Below, in pieces: positions 29,548-37,190 of a DNA stretch of 64,000 bases. The stretch is from Salinigranum salinum (GTDB lineage: Archaea > Halobacteriota > Halobacteria > Halobacteriales > Haloferacaceae): contig NZ_VTOJ01000001.1 of assembly GCF_009176545.1 (NCBI RefSeq), forward strand, positions 1,798,001 to 1,862,000. Direction: 5' to 3'. Position 1 is the stretch's first letter, and the number at the start of each line of letters is the position of its first letter. A program made the translations under genes and the position numbers. The notes beneath the pieces are model-generated. The model made no database searches and was not told where the DNA came from. It worked only from the letters and a program-made list of their open reading frames with translations.

Positions 29548-31077
29548 ATGACTGCCGACCTCGCCGAGCGCGTCAGGGAGGTGCTCGACGTGGACGCCGA
29601 GGCGTTCGAGGCGCAGGCCAGGGCCGACGCCGAGGTCGTCAAGGAGGGACTCCACGAGGGAGTGTTCGACAACCACCAGGCGATCGTCGGGTTCGAGTAC
29701 GAGTTCTACGCCGTCGCCGACGGGCGCTGGCGTGCGGACGACGAGGCGTACACGCTCACCCGGGTGCCACGTCGGCTCCTCGAACTCATCGGCTTCGAGA
29801 AGGAGCTGGGCCTGCACAACGCCGAGATGACCACGTCGCCCCAGCCGTTCTCGGCGTACGGGTTGCGAGCGGTGGAGTCCGAGGTCAAAGCACGCCTCGC
29901 CGCCGCGCTCGACTGCGCCCGTGCGGAGGGGATGCGTCTCGTGAGCGACGCGCTCTGGACGATCCCCCCGGCGGGCGAGACCGCACGGAGCTACCTCTCG
30001 AACGCCGTCGAGGTCGACGGGATCCAGATCGCGACGAACATGAGCGACGCCGTCCGCTACCACGCGATGGCGAACGGCCCGAACGCGCCCGACCAGATGG
30101 GCGTCGACGCCCCGTACGTCTCGTTCGACGCGCCGACAGTGATGCCCGAGAGCCTCATCACGTCGATCCAGCCCCACTTTCAGGTCGCGCACGCCGGGGA
30201 CCTCCCGCAGTACTTCGCGTACGCCCTCCGGGTGGCGGGGCCGTTGCTCGCGCTCGGAGCCAACTCGCCGTTCTTCCCCCCGGACCTCTACGATCCCGAC
30301 GCTACTCCCGACGAGATCCTCGCCGACGGCCACGACGAGAACCGCATCGCGGTGTTCGAGTCGGTGCTCAACGCCGACGACGCCGAGAAGGTCCGGTTCC
30401 CCCGCGACGTCGAGACGGTCGAGGAGGCGGTCGACCGCGTGGCGAGCGACCCGAGCGTCGTCCCGATGTCCGTCACGCGCGGCGACCGCTACGACGACCG
30501 GTTCGCCACCCTCCGTCGGAAACACGGGACGTTCTGGCGGTGGGTCCGCCCGGTGTTCGACGGTCCCACGCGATCGGAGGCGAACGCGCGCATCGAGTTC
30601 CGCCCCATCGGAGCCCAGCCCACCGTCAGGGACTCCATCGCGTTCCAGGCGGCCTTCGCCGGGCTGATGGAGAGCCTCCCGCGACGCGCCCACCCGGTCG
30701 AGTCGCTGTCGTGGGAGACGGCGAAGGAGAACTTCTACGCCGCCGCACGCGAGGGGCTCGACGCCGACCTCACGTGGGTGACGAACGCCGGCGAAACCAC
30801 GACGAACGCGGGCGATCTGTTCGCGGACGTCCTCGCACACGCCGCCGACGGGCTCGAGTCCGCGGGCTGTACCGAAACGGAGGCGGCGTACTACGTCGAT
30901 CCCCTCCGAGCGCGGGTCGAGACGGCCACGACGCCCGCCGCGTGGAAGCGTAGCGAGGTCCGGCGACGACTCGACGACGGCGACCCGTTCGCCGAGGCCG
31001 TCACCGGGATGCAGCGGACGTACGTCGAGCGCCAGAAGGAGACCCTGCTCGAGGGCTGCTTCACCGACTGGCTCTGA
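29548..31077 (+). CDS. Glutamate-cysteine ligase-like protein (GCS2/carboxylate-amine ligase family)
   Basis: A 509-residue cytosolic protein. The ATP-grasp-like GCS2 pattern is visible as VGFEYEFYAV near residues 48-57, LGLHNAEMTTSPQPFSAYG near 91-110, IEFRPIGAQPT near 350-360 and IQPHFQVAHAGDLPQYFAYA. The first (FEYEF) and the IEFRP element match the nucleotide and metal sites of the glutamate-cysteine ligase family. Haloarchaea use gamma-glutamylcysteine as main thiol, so a role in its synthesis is possible. The protein is longer than the known GshA (~360 residues), so another amide-forming substrate is also possible. Divergent from ligA with a gap of 80 bp. Confidence 0.7.
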   Translation: MTADLAERVREVLDVDAEAFEAQARADAEVVKEGLHEGVFDNHQAIVGFEYEFYAVADGRWRADDEAYTLTRVPRRLLELIGFEKELGLHNAEMTTSPQPFSAYGLRAVESEVKARLAAALDCARAEGMRLVSDALWTIPPAGETARSYLSNAVEVDGIQIATNMSDAVRYHAMANGPNAPDQMGVDAPYVSFDAPTVMPESLITSIQPHFQVAHAGDLPQYFAYALRVAGPLLALGANSPFFPPDLYDPDATPDEILADGHDENRIAVFESVLNADDAEKVRFPRDVETVEEAVDRVASDPSVVPMSVTRGDRYDDRFATLRRKHGTFWRWVRPVFDGPTRSEANARIEFRPIGAQPTVRDSIAFQAAFAGLMESLPRRAHPVESLSWETAKENFYAAAREGLDADLTWVTNAGETTTNAGDLFADVLAHAADGLESAGCTETEAAYYVDPLRARVETATTPAAWKRSEVRRRLDDGDPFAEAVTGMQRTYVERQKETLLEGCFTDWL

Positions 31078-31223
31078 ACCGTGGTGGGTCAGTCTCGGGG
31101 TGACGCTTCCCGGGCGGCGTGAACCGTCCTGGAGGGTGTGAGCCTTCTCGGAGGCGTGAACCGGTCCGTGACGTCGACGCCAGCCCTCGGTGTGTTTACA
31201 GTAGCTCGGACCGAAGGATCGGT

Positions 31224-31691
31224 ATGCCGAAGTCGCCCGCAACCGCACTCGACCAGGCCGAGATCGACGCGTTCCTCGAGAGTCAGACGACGGGAACGCT
31301 CTCGTTCGCCAAGGAGAACGACTCGTACGCCATCCCGGTCGGCTACACCTACGCACCGGAGGAGACCGACGTCTACTTTCGGCTCGGCTACGCGCCCGGA
31401 AGCCGCAAACGGGAGTACATCGAGGCGACCGACGAGGCGACGTTCGTCGTCGCCGCCGAGACGGCCGACGGCTGGAAGAGCGTCGTGGCACGCGGTAGAC
31501 TCGAACACAGGAACACCGTCGAAGACCTCGCCCGACACCGAACGTCCAGTCAGTCCGTCAGCGACGCGGATCGTGAGTTCCAGATCCCGTTTTACCACGT
31601 CTTCGAGACGCCGTCGGAGATGGTGTTCGCGCTCGTCCGACTGAAGGTGCACGAACTCACGGGCGTCAGGGAAGCGGCAGGAAATCGCTGA
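31224..31691 (+). CDS. Pyridoxamine 5'-phosphate oxidase-like flavin-binding protein
   Basis: A 155-residue split-barrel protein. It begins with a helix DQAEIDAFLESQTTGTLSF followed by strands YAIPVGYTYAPEETDVYFRLG and an ATFVVAAE.. WKSVVARGRLE segment, the normal order of PNPOx-like FMN or F420 binding proteins. The end FYHVFETPSEMVFALVRLKVHELTGV fits the last strands. TATA-like TGTTTACA (31193-31200) is 27 bp before ATG 31224 and rules out the longer frame. A substrate cannot be assigned. Confidence 0.8.
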   Translation: MPKSPATALDQAEIDAFLESQTTGTLSFAKENDSYAIPVGYTYAPEETDVYFRLGYAPGSRKREYIEATDEATFVVAAETADGWKSVVARGRLEHRNTVEDLARHRTSSQSVSDADREFQIPFYHVFETPSEMVFALVRLKVHELTGVREAAGNR

Positions 31692-31837
31692 CTCCGGAGC
31701 GTTCGACAGTAGACACGGGAAGGCCGGTCCAGCGCACGCGGACGGCGCGCTGCAGGGTGGTCGTCGTGGACGGCGAGAACGACGCCCTCTGTCCGTTCGG
31801 CGACGGGCCGAGACGGGGGCGACCCCGTGGTGCCGCT

Positions 31838-32575
31838 CTACAGGACCTCTTCGAAGTCCTTGTGCCGAGTGACCTCGACACCCTCGTCGGTGACGACGGC
31901 GACGTTGATGCCGTTGCCGGAGGCGAGGTCGCGCTCGACGGCGCTCTTGATGGCGCGGGCGGCGACGGTCTTGGCCTCCTCGATCGAGAGTTCGCCGGAG
32001 TACTCCTGTTCGAGCACGCCGAGCGCGTACTGGCTGCCCGAGCCGGTGACCGTGTACTCCTCCTCCGTGGTCCCACCGAGGGGGTCGATGCTGTAGATGT
32101 GTGAGCCCTCGTCGTCGACACCACCCAGAATGGGCTGGACGATGAGGAACGCCCCCGACCGGAGGAAGTTCGCCGTCAGGGTAGACAGCGCCTGCATCGT
32201 CATGTCCTCGCCGCGCCGGGATTCGTAGAGGCTCACCTCGGCCTTGAGCGAACGGATGAGCGACTGTGCCGCCGACACGGAGCCGGCGATGGTGAGCGCA
32301 CCGGTCGGGTGGATCTCCTCGACCTTCTGGACGTCCTTCGAGGCGACCATGTAGCCCGCGCTGGCTCGCATGTCGGTCGCGAGCACGACGCCGTCTTCGG
32401 TCTGCAGACCGACCGTCGTCGTCCCGGTCTTCATCTCGTTGGTCTCGTCCGACTGCGCCGAACGGCGCTGGTCGGCGTTGGGGAACTCGCCGAGTTCCGG
32501 CCCGAACACCGGCCGGTTACCGCCCAGTCGAGAGTCGTGCCCGTCGGAGAAGTCGTCGTGGGTAGGCGTACGCAT
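31838..32575 (-). CDS. psmB: 20S proteasome beta subunit
   Basis: A 245-residue precursor. The propeptide of 51 residues ends at MKTG, and cleavage before TTTVG exposes catalytic Thr52 (mature Thr1). Counting from it, Asp17 (ATDMRASAG) and Lys33 (VQKVEE) of the active site are in place. The rest (GSVSAAQSL, GSHIYSIDPLGG, GSGSQYALGVLE) matches archaeal beta subunits. It forms the central hydrolytic rings of the 20S particle. TATA-like CATTTATCAG (32598-32607, minus strand) is 27 bp from the ATG. The alpha subunit and activator are not in the window. Confidence 0.96.
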   Translation of the reverse strand: MRTPTHDDFSDGHDSRLGGNRPVFGPELGEFPNADQRRSAQSDETNEMKTGTTTVGLQTEDGVVLATDMRASAGYMVASKDVQKVEEIHPTGALTIAGSVSAAQSLIRSLKAEVSLYESRRGEDMTMQALSTLTANFLRSGAFLIVQPILGGVDDEGSHIYSIDPLGGTTEEEYTVTGSGSQYALGVLEQEYSGELSIEEAKTVAARAIKSAVERDLASGNGINVAVVTDEGVEVTRHKDFEEVL

Positions 32576-32764
32576 TGACGGTCATAACAGTCCGGCGCTG
32601 ATAAATGCAGCCCTTCCCCCCGCCGTTGCCGCCTCGCCCGCCTGCAGCCGAGAACACCACGACGGCGGTCGCCTCTGCGGAGTCTCGGCTGGTAGAGTGA
32701 CGTGCTCGACCGCCGCGGCGCTCGTCGTCCGTGACTGCCGTTGAGAACGATCCGTCTCGGGCGA

Positions 32765-32950
32765 TTACCGTGCGTCGACCTCGGCGGCCACCTCGGAGTA
32801 CGCGTCGTCGAGCGTCCGGACGAGGCGGCCGAACGGGAGCGTCACGCCCAGCCGACGAGCGAGCAGCGCGACGGGCATCAGGGCGATGCCCACGAACACG
32901 GCGAACTGGTACGCGACCAGCAGGCCAGCACGGTAAGCGGTTTCGATCAT
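32765..32950 (-). CDS. Small membrane protein of 61 residues
   Basis: A short ORF beginning MIETAYRAGLLVAYQFAVFVG with one long hydrophobic segment (about residues 8-31, to ALLARRL) and an amphipathic C-terminal half ending EVAAEVDAR. Family not recognised. Support for reality: a strong TATA-type sequence AGTATATAAATACT on the same strand about 33 bp upstream, and haloarchaea-like codon use. It could be a membrane-anchored partner of a nearby gene, but nothing shows which. Confidence 0.6.
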   Translation of the reverse strand: MIETAYRAGLLVAYQFAVFVGIALMPVALLARRLGVTLPFGRLVRTLDDAYSEVAAEVDAR

Positions 32951-33281
32951 CTGCGTACCAAGGCCCGAGGGACTCCAGTATATAAATACTCCGGTCCGGA
33001 ATCCCGGAGCACCCCCTCGCTGTCTTGCGGTTTCTCCCGAACAGGGGTCGACCCCAAGACGTTCTGATTATCATGAATGAGTTGCGTAGGGGGACGGTGC
33101 CCCACGCCGAATACACTCGTAAGTTATGAGCGTAATCGGCAGGACGTGCGCCTCTGTCACGCCGTGAAAACGGCCCCCGATCGACGCCGCGACCGTCGCG
33201 TCGACCGCTCGTGGCTGACAACGCCTGTCACCCGGCGGGCGAACCGCAAGAGACGAAAGCCCGACTCCCCTCTTCGGGGAT
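32951..33281. promoter_or_regulatory. 331-bp intergenic region with two promoters and a hairpin
   Basis: It holds the palindrome-like TATA region AGTATATAAATACT (32977-32990), which serves the small membrane protein on the minus strand. At its other end a 5-bp stem hairpin TCCCC-TCTTC-GGGGA (33266-33280) touches the start codon of the DUF555 gene at 33282. Between them (33060-33140) the sequence is less GC-rich. I see no ORF or tRNA. Confidence 0.45.
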
Positions 33282-33653
33282 ATGAGCAACTATCTCGTCG
33301 CGCTCGAGGCCGCGTGGCTGGTGCGCGACGTCGAGGACGTCGACGACGCGATCGGCGTCGCGGTCAGCGAGGCTGGTAAGCGGCTGAACGAACAGGACAA
33401 GGAGTTCGTCGACGTGGACGTCGGCGTCACCGGCTGCCCCTTCTGCGGCGAGGGGTTCGACTCGGCGTTCATCGCCGCGAACACGGCGCTCGTGGGCCTC
33501 GGGCTCGAGATCGAGGTGTTCAACGCCGACGGCGAACAGCACGCCGCCCGGATCGCCAAGAGCGAGGTCGGCGGGGCGCTCCGCGACGTTCCGCTGTCGG
33601 TCATCGACATCGTCGAGACCGAGGCCGGGGACGGGGACGACGAACGCGACTGA
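33282..33653 (+). CDS. DUF555 (UPF0212) family protein
   Basis: A 123-residue acidic protein conserved across Euryarchaeota and of unknown function. It has the family start NYLVALEAAWLVRDVEDVDDA and the zinc-ribbon-like GCPFCGEGFDSAFI around residues 51-64. The single CPxC pair suggests metal or redox binding by a dimer. It ends with VPLSVIDIVE. The RNA hairpin just before the start codon would leave little room for a ribosome-binding site and may matter for translation. Downstream is an XRE-CBS regulator on the same strand with its own promoter. Confidence 0.8.
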   Translation: MSNYLVALEAAWLVRDVEDVDDAIGVAVSEAGKRLNEQDKEFVDVDVGVTGCPFCGEGFDSAFIAANTALVGLGLEIEVFNADGEQHAARIAKSEVGGALRDVPLSVIDIVETEAGDGDDERD

Positions 33654-33671
33654 CGACCGGGCGCAACCAAA

Positions 33672-33699
33672 GCTTTTAGTCATTACTTCTGGTTATAAC
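33672..33699 (+). promoter_or_regulatory. Promoter and palindrome before the XRE-CBS regulator
   Basis: TATA-like GCTTTTAGT (33672-33680) lies about 29 bp before ATG 33705. The 8-bp perfect palindrome GTTATAAC (33692-33699), within the near-symmetric GGTTATAACT, lies between TATA and start. It could be an autoregulatory site for the HTH protein that follows. Confidence 0.35.
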
Positions 33700-33704
33700 T
33701 GTGT

Positions 33705-34247
33705 ATGGAACTCCCGACACCGCAGGAACTGAAAGACCGGCGGGAGTCGCTCGACCTGACGCAGAGCACGCTCGCGGAGATGGCGGACGTCTCCCAGCCG
33801 CTGATCGCCCGCATCGAGGGCGACGACGTCGACCCCCGACTCTCGACGCTCCGGCGCATCGTCGACGCGCTCAACGAGGCCGAGGGCGAGGTGGTTCGGG
33901 CGGCGGACGTGATGAACGAGCACGTCGTGTCGGTCTCGCCGGACGACTCCGTGCGCGAGGCGCGCGATCGGATGCTCGACGAGGGGTTCTCGCAGTTGCC
34001 CGTCATCCGTGACGGCCGCCCACGGGGGTTCATCTCGAACAGCGACATCCGGCACGTCCACGAGGACAACGTGGCCGATCTGCCGGTCGCCGAGGTGATG
34101 CGCGAGTCGTTCACGACGGTAGAACCCGACGCCACGCTCGAGGAGGTCGACAGCTACCTCGACCGCCACGACGCAGTCCTCGTGATGAAGGACGGCTCGA
34201 CCGTCGGGATCATCACCGACGCCGACATCGCAGCGCAGATCCCGTAG
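33705..34247 (+). CDS. XRE-type HTH regulator with two CBS domains
   Basis: A 180-residue protein: an N-terminal Xre HTH (about 5-60, with LDLTQSTLAEMADVSQPLIARIE), then a paired CBS module (about 65-178) with VMNEHVVSVSPDDSVREARDRM and EVMRESFTTVEPDATLEEV. The CBS sequences have GFSQLPVIRDGRPRGFI and DAVLVMKDGSTVGIITDADI, the typical adenosyl-ligand folds. CBS pairs bind adenine nucleotides, so this is probably an energy- or nucleotide-sensing transcription factor. A palindrome overlaps its own promoter, suggesting autoregulation. PurM is convergent downstream. Confidence 0.88.
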   Translation: MELPTPQELKDRRESLDLTQSTLAEMADVSQPLIARIEGDDVDPRLSTLRRIVDALNEAEGEVVRAADVMNEHVVSVSPDDSVREARDRMLDEGFSQLPVIRDGRPRGFISNSDIRHVHEDNVADLPVAEVMRESFTTVEPDATLEEVDSYLDRHDAVLVMKDGSTVGIITDADIAAQIP

Positions 34248-34398
34248 CCGGACGTCCGTGGCGACCGCGGCGGCCCGGCGGTGTTCGCCATCGCGCGTCC
34301 GATCCTCCGATTCGGACGGGCGCCGAACCGTCAGACTCCGTCGGCGTCTCGGTCGCGACACACACGATTCGACGGAACCGAACGGCCCGTGTCGCCAG

Positions 34399-35517
34399 CT
34401 ACAGGTCGAGCCCGCGGACCGAGACGCTCGCGTCGCCGGCGGTGACCGCCTCGACGTGCCCGATCACCCGGCCCTCGGTGGCGTCGGCGAGCGCCTCGGC
34501 GTCCGTCGGTGGGAGCGCGCAGACGAACCCCGTCCCCATGTTGAACGTGCGGTGCATCTCCTCGGCGGAGACGTTCCCTTCCTCCTGAACGAACGCGAAC
34601 ACGGAGTGCGGCTCGAAGGGGTCGTCGACGACGTAGCGGAACGACCCCATTCGCGTCAGGTTGGTCCACCCGCCGCCGGTGACGTGCGCGGCGGCGTGGA
34701 CGCCGTGGGTTCGCATCGGGTCCAGGAGGTGTGTGTAGAGCTGCGTCGGTTCGAGCAGCGCCGCGCCGACGCTGTCGTAGTCGGGCTCGTCCGCACGCTC
34801 CCCCGCGTACGGGTAGGGGTCGGTGTACTCGTGACGGCGGGTGGCGGCCTCGCGCACCAGGGTGAGCCCGTTCGAGTGGATCCCCGACGAACGGAAGCCG
34901 ACGATGGCGTCGCCCACCTGCGCCTCGCCGGGGAAGAGCGCGTCCTTCGGCGCGAGTCCCGCGGCGGTCCCCGCGAGATCGAGACCCCGAACGACCTCGG
35001 GCATCACGGCCGTCTCGCCGCCGACGAGCGCGACGTCGGCCGCCTCGGCTCCGCGCTTGAGCCCCTCGCCGATCTGCGCCGAGAACGTCTCGTTCGGCTC
35101 GTCGACCGCGAGGTAGTCGACGAACGCCACCGGTCGGACGCCGGCGGCGACCATGTCGTTGACGTTCATCGCGATGCAGTCGATCCCCACGGTCGAGTAG
35201 TCGCCGAGCGCCTCGGCGACGAGGAGCTTCGTGCCGACGCCGTCGGTCGCGAGCGCGAGGTAGCGGTCGCCGATGTCGAGCAGGCCGGCGTAGTCGCCGG
35301 CACCCGCGTCGCCAGCGGCCGACACGAGCGCCGCCGTCGCCGCCTCGCTCGCCGCGATGTCGACGCCCGTCTCGGCGTACGTCAGTCCCTCCGCGTCCTC
35401 GTCGACGTCGTCCGTCCGCCGGTCGGCGTTCTCGTCGACGTCGTCCGTCCGCCGGTCGGCGTTCTCGTCGACATCGTCCGCGCCGCCGTCTGGCCGGCGC
35501 GTCGGATCGGCAGTCAT
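34399..35517 (-). CDS. purM: Phosphoribosylformylglycinamidine cyclo-ligase (AIR synthase)
   Basis: A 372-residue purine biosynthesis enzyme making aminoimidazole ribotide from FGAM with ATP. Family motifs: YAETGVDI near the N-terminus of the core, LATDGVGTK, GIDCIAMNVNDM, FVDYLA, GGETAVMPE, GFRSSGIHSNG and GGGWTNLTRMG. The first 45 residues before LTYAETG are an acidic extension made of an 11-residue unit, DDVDENADRRT, repeated three times. I chose ATG 35517; a TTG at 35544 would add 9 residues. The core itself is of normal length (~330). Confidence 0.93.
   Translation of the reverse strand: MTADPTRRPDGGADDVDENADRRTDDVDENADRRTDDVDEDAEGLTYAETGVDIAASEAATAALVSAAGDAGAGDYAGLLDIGDRYLALATDGVGTKLLVAEALGDYSTVGIDCIAMNVNDMVAAGVRPVAFVDYLAVDEPNETFSAQIGEGLKRGAEAADVALVGGETAVMPEVVRGLDLAGTAAGLAPKDALFPGEAQVGDAIVGFRSSGIHSNGLTLVREAATRRHEYTDPYPYAGERADEPDYDSVGAALLEPTQLYTHLLDPMRTHGVHAAAHVTGGGWTNLTRMGSFRYVVDDPFEPHSVFAFVQEEGNVSAEEMHRTFNMGTGFVCALPPTDAEALADATEGRVIGHVEAVTAGDASVSVRGLDL
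35394..35484 (-). repeat. 33-bp tandem repeat in the purM 5' coding region
   Basis: Three consecutive copies of a 33-bp unit (on the minus strand encoding DDVDENADRRT, with the third copy diverged to DDVDEDAEGLT). The first two are nearly base-identical, which suggests a recent duplication. It is in frame. Confidence 0.85.
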
Positions 35518-35775
35518 GTCCGAACGCACCCGCGGACCGGTCAAGAAGCCCCCGGTTGCCGGCTCGGGCGGGACGACGGCGAGCGCGGCTCCGGATCGGG
35601 CGAAAAAGACTCAGAAACGTCGATAAACGGTTTCGAGGCCGCTGAAACGTTCGTAAAATATCGAACCGGGCGCGTAAACAGTGCCCTCGACCGGTGAACA
35701 GTCCGCAATTCGAGTGAAGACGACTCAACGCTCTGCGCCTTATATGGGGGTCACTGTCCATACGTTCAGGTGCCC

Positions 35776-36018
35776 ATGTCCGGTGCACACTCCCAGTCCC
35801 CGCGTCTCCGGCGCGTCGGCACGACCGCCCTCGAAACGCTCTCCACCCTCGCGACCGCGACAGTTCGCACGCTCGCGTTCTGGCTCGCGGTCGTCCTCCC
35901 GCTGGCGTACCTCCCCCTCCTCGCCGGCGGCATCACCGGCGGCGAACTGGTCCCCTTCGTCGCCCTCCTCGCCGCGAACGTCGTCGCCCTGCTGCTCGGG
36001 CACGACTACGCCCGCTGA
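35776..36018 (+). CDS. Small membrane protein of 80 residues
   Basis: After a basic polar leader (MSGAHSQSPRLRRVG) come two hydrophobic stretches, about residues 27-50 and 55-76. It ends HDYAR. No family is recognised. CTTATATG at 35739-35746 lies about 34 bp before the ATG at 35776, and 28 bp before an in-frame GTG at 35770. Either start is possible. The downstream region is non-coding with tandem repeats. Confidence 0.6.
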   Translation: MSGAHSQSPRLRRVGTTALETLSTLATATVRTLAFWLAVVLPLAYLPLLAGGITGGELVPFVALLAANVVALLLGHDYAR

Positions 36019-36548
36019 CCCCGTCCCCACCTGACAGACGGCTCGGCCCTCCACACGGCCCCCACCTGACAGACGGCACGGCCCTCCACACGGCCCCGAC
36101 ACCTGACAGACGGCACGGCCCTCTACACGCGCCCCACATGGGCTCCGGGTTCTCGTCCGTCGGTCCCGTCCCACCGACTTCGCGGCGAGTGAGACGACGG
36201 CGACAGGAGTGAGACGGCGACGAAGAACGCGGTCGCGTGCGCCCGGCGTGCGGAAACGAACAGACGTCTGAGCGGCGCGCGCAGGTATCGTCTTCGTGAG
36301 CGGGGCGAACGAGCGGCTCTGAGCGGCCGTGTCGCTCCGGTGTGCAGTGTTCGCACTCCGTGCGCGAGCACTCGGCCGGGGAGGACCGAACCCGTTCACC
36401 GCACCCGTGCACTGCTCGGTCGCCCGGTTCGCGACTACCGTCTCGGATCGGCGTCGACGCGCCTCGGGCAGACAGCTACGACAACCGGTCGGTAGACGGA
36501 ATCTCCCGGCGTGCTCGACGGCGTCCCGTCACCCCGTCGCTCCCCGGA
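36019..36548. other. 530-bp region without a recognisable gene
   Basis: Nearly 530 bases between the small membrane protein and the protease gene hold only weak, shadow-type ORFs in all frames. It begins with three 35-37 bp tandem repeats (separate entry). Then follow CGAGTGAGACG / GGAGTGAGACG near-repeats (36182-36216) and a reduced GC-skew part to 36300. I recognise no RNA. It might be remnants of a degraded gene. Confidence 0.5.
36029..36135. repeat. Three tandem 35-37 bp repeats
   Basis: The unit starts ACCTGACAGACGGC and continues with CGGCCCTCCACACGGCC. Copies begin at 36029, 36064 and 36101, so spacing is 35 and 37 bp. The third copy has CTCTACACGCG at its end. There is no spacer of unrelated sequence, so this is not a CRISPR array. 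Confidence 0.85.
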
Positions 36549-37190
36549 TCAGAAGCCGACGCCGAAGACGAACACCACGACGACCGCGACGACGAGGCTC
36601 GGGACGAAGGCGGCGACGAAGACGGGCGTGCTCCAGTCGAGCACCGTGCGGCCGTCGAGCGCCCCGAAGGGGATCAGGTTGAACGCCGCGAGGAAGAGGT
36701 TGATCGCGAGCCCGCGGCCGCCGAGGAGGCCGACGAACTCCGACCCGGTGAGGACACCCACCGCGAAGACCGGCACGAACAGGACCGCGAGCCCGATGTT
36801 CGCGAGGGGGCCCGCGAGCGCGATGAGGCCGTGTTCGCGGTCAGAGAGCACGCCGCGGTGGTAGACCGCCCCCGGAGCGGCGAAGATGAAGCCCGCGAGC
36901 GCGCTCACCACCGCGAGGAACAGCATCCCGTAGTCGGCGCGGAACTCCGCGATCTGTCCGAAGCGGACGGCGACGACCTTGTGGGCGAGTTCGTGGAGCA
37001 GGAAGCCGACGCCGGCGGTGAGGAGGCTCACGACGACCGCGGCGGTGAAGCCACCGCCCGAGAGGAGCGCGAGCAGGCCCCGGCCGCCACCGGCGAAGAA
37101 GACCGCGAAGGCGACGCCGAGGGCGATCCACGCGACCGCGAGGTCGCGCAGTTCGCGGTCCGAGAAGCGGAGTTCGCGGGCGAGGCTCAC
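36549..37190 (-). CDS. Site-2-protease-type metalloprotease (M50 family)
   Basis: A 213-residue polytopic membrane zinc protease. The zinc motif is LLHELAHKVVA (HExxH near residues 60-64) in the second or third helix; the later conserved element is NLIPFGALDGRTVLDW (the family NxxPxxxLDG, near 173-188). Roughly six hydrophobic segments are present. The GTG start at 37190 overlaps the TGA of the TraB-like gene upstream (GTGA, 37187-37190), so translation is coupled. S2P enzymes cut helices inside the membrane. Its target may be the TraB-like protein or another local protein. Confidence 0.85.
   Translation of the reverse strand: MSLARELRFSDRELRDLAVAWIALGVAFAVFFAGGGRGLLALLSGGGFTAAVVVSLLTAGVGFLLHELAHKVVAVRFGQIAEFRADYGMLFLAVVSALAGFIFAAPGAVYHRGVLSDREHGLIALAGPLANIGLAVLFVPVFAVGVLTGSEFVGLLGGRGLAINLFLAAFNLIPFGALDGRTVLDWSTPVFVAAFVPSLVVAVVVVFVFGVGF

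Noticed and set aside
35394..35484. The purM 33-bp repeats as a regulatory repeat array
   Set aside because: They are in frame and inside the coding region after the chosen start, so a coding repeat explains them.
36029..36135. The 35-37 bp repeats as a CRISPR array
   Set aside because: There are no unique spacers between units, only three copies, and no cas genes nearby.
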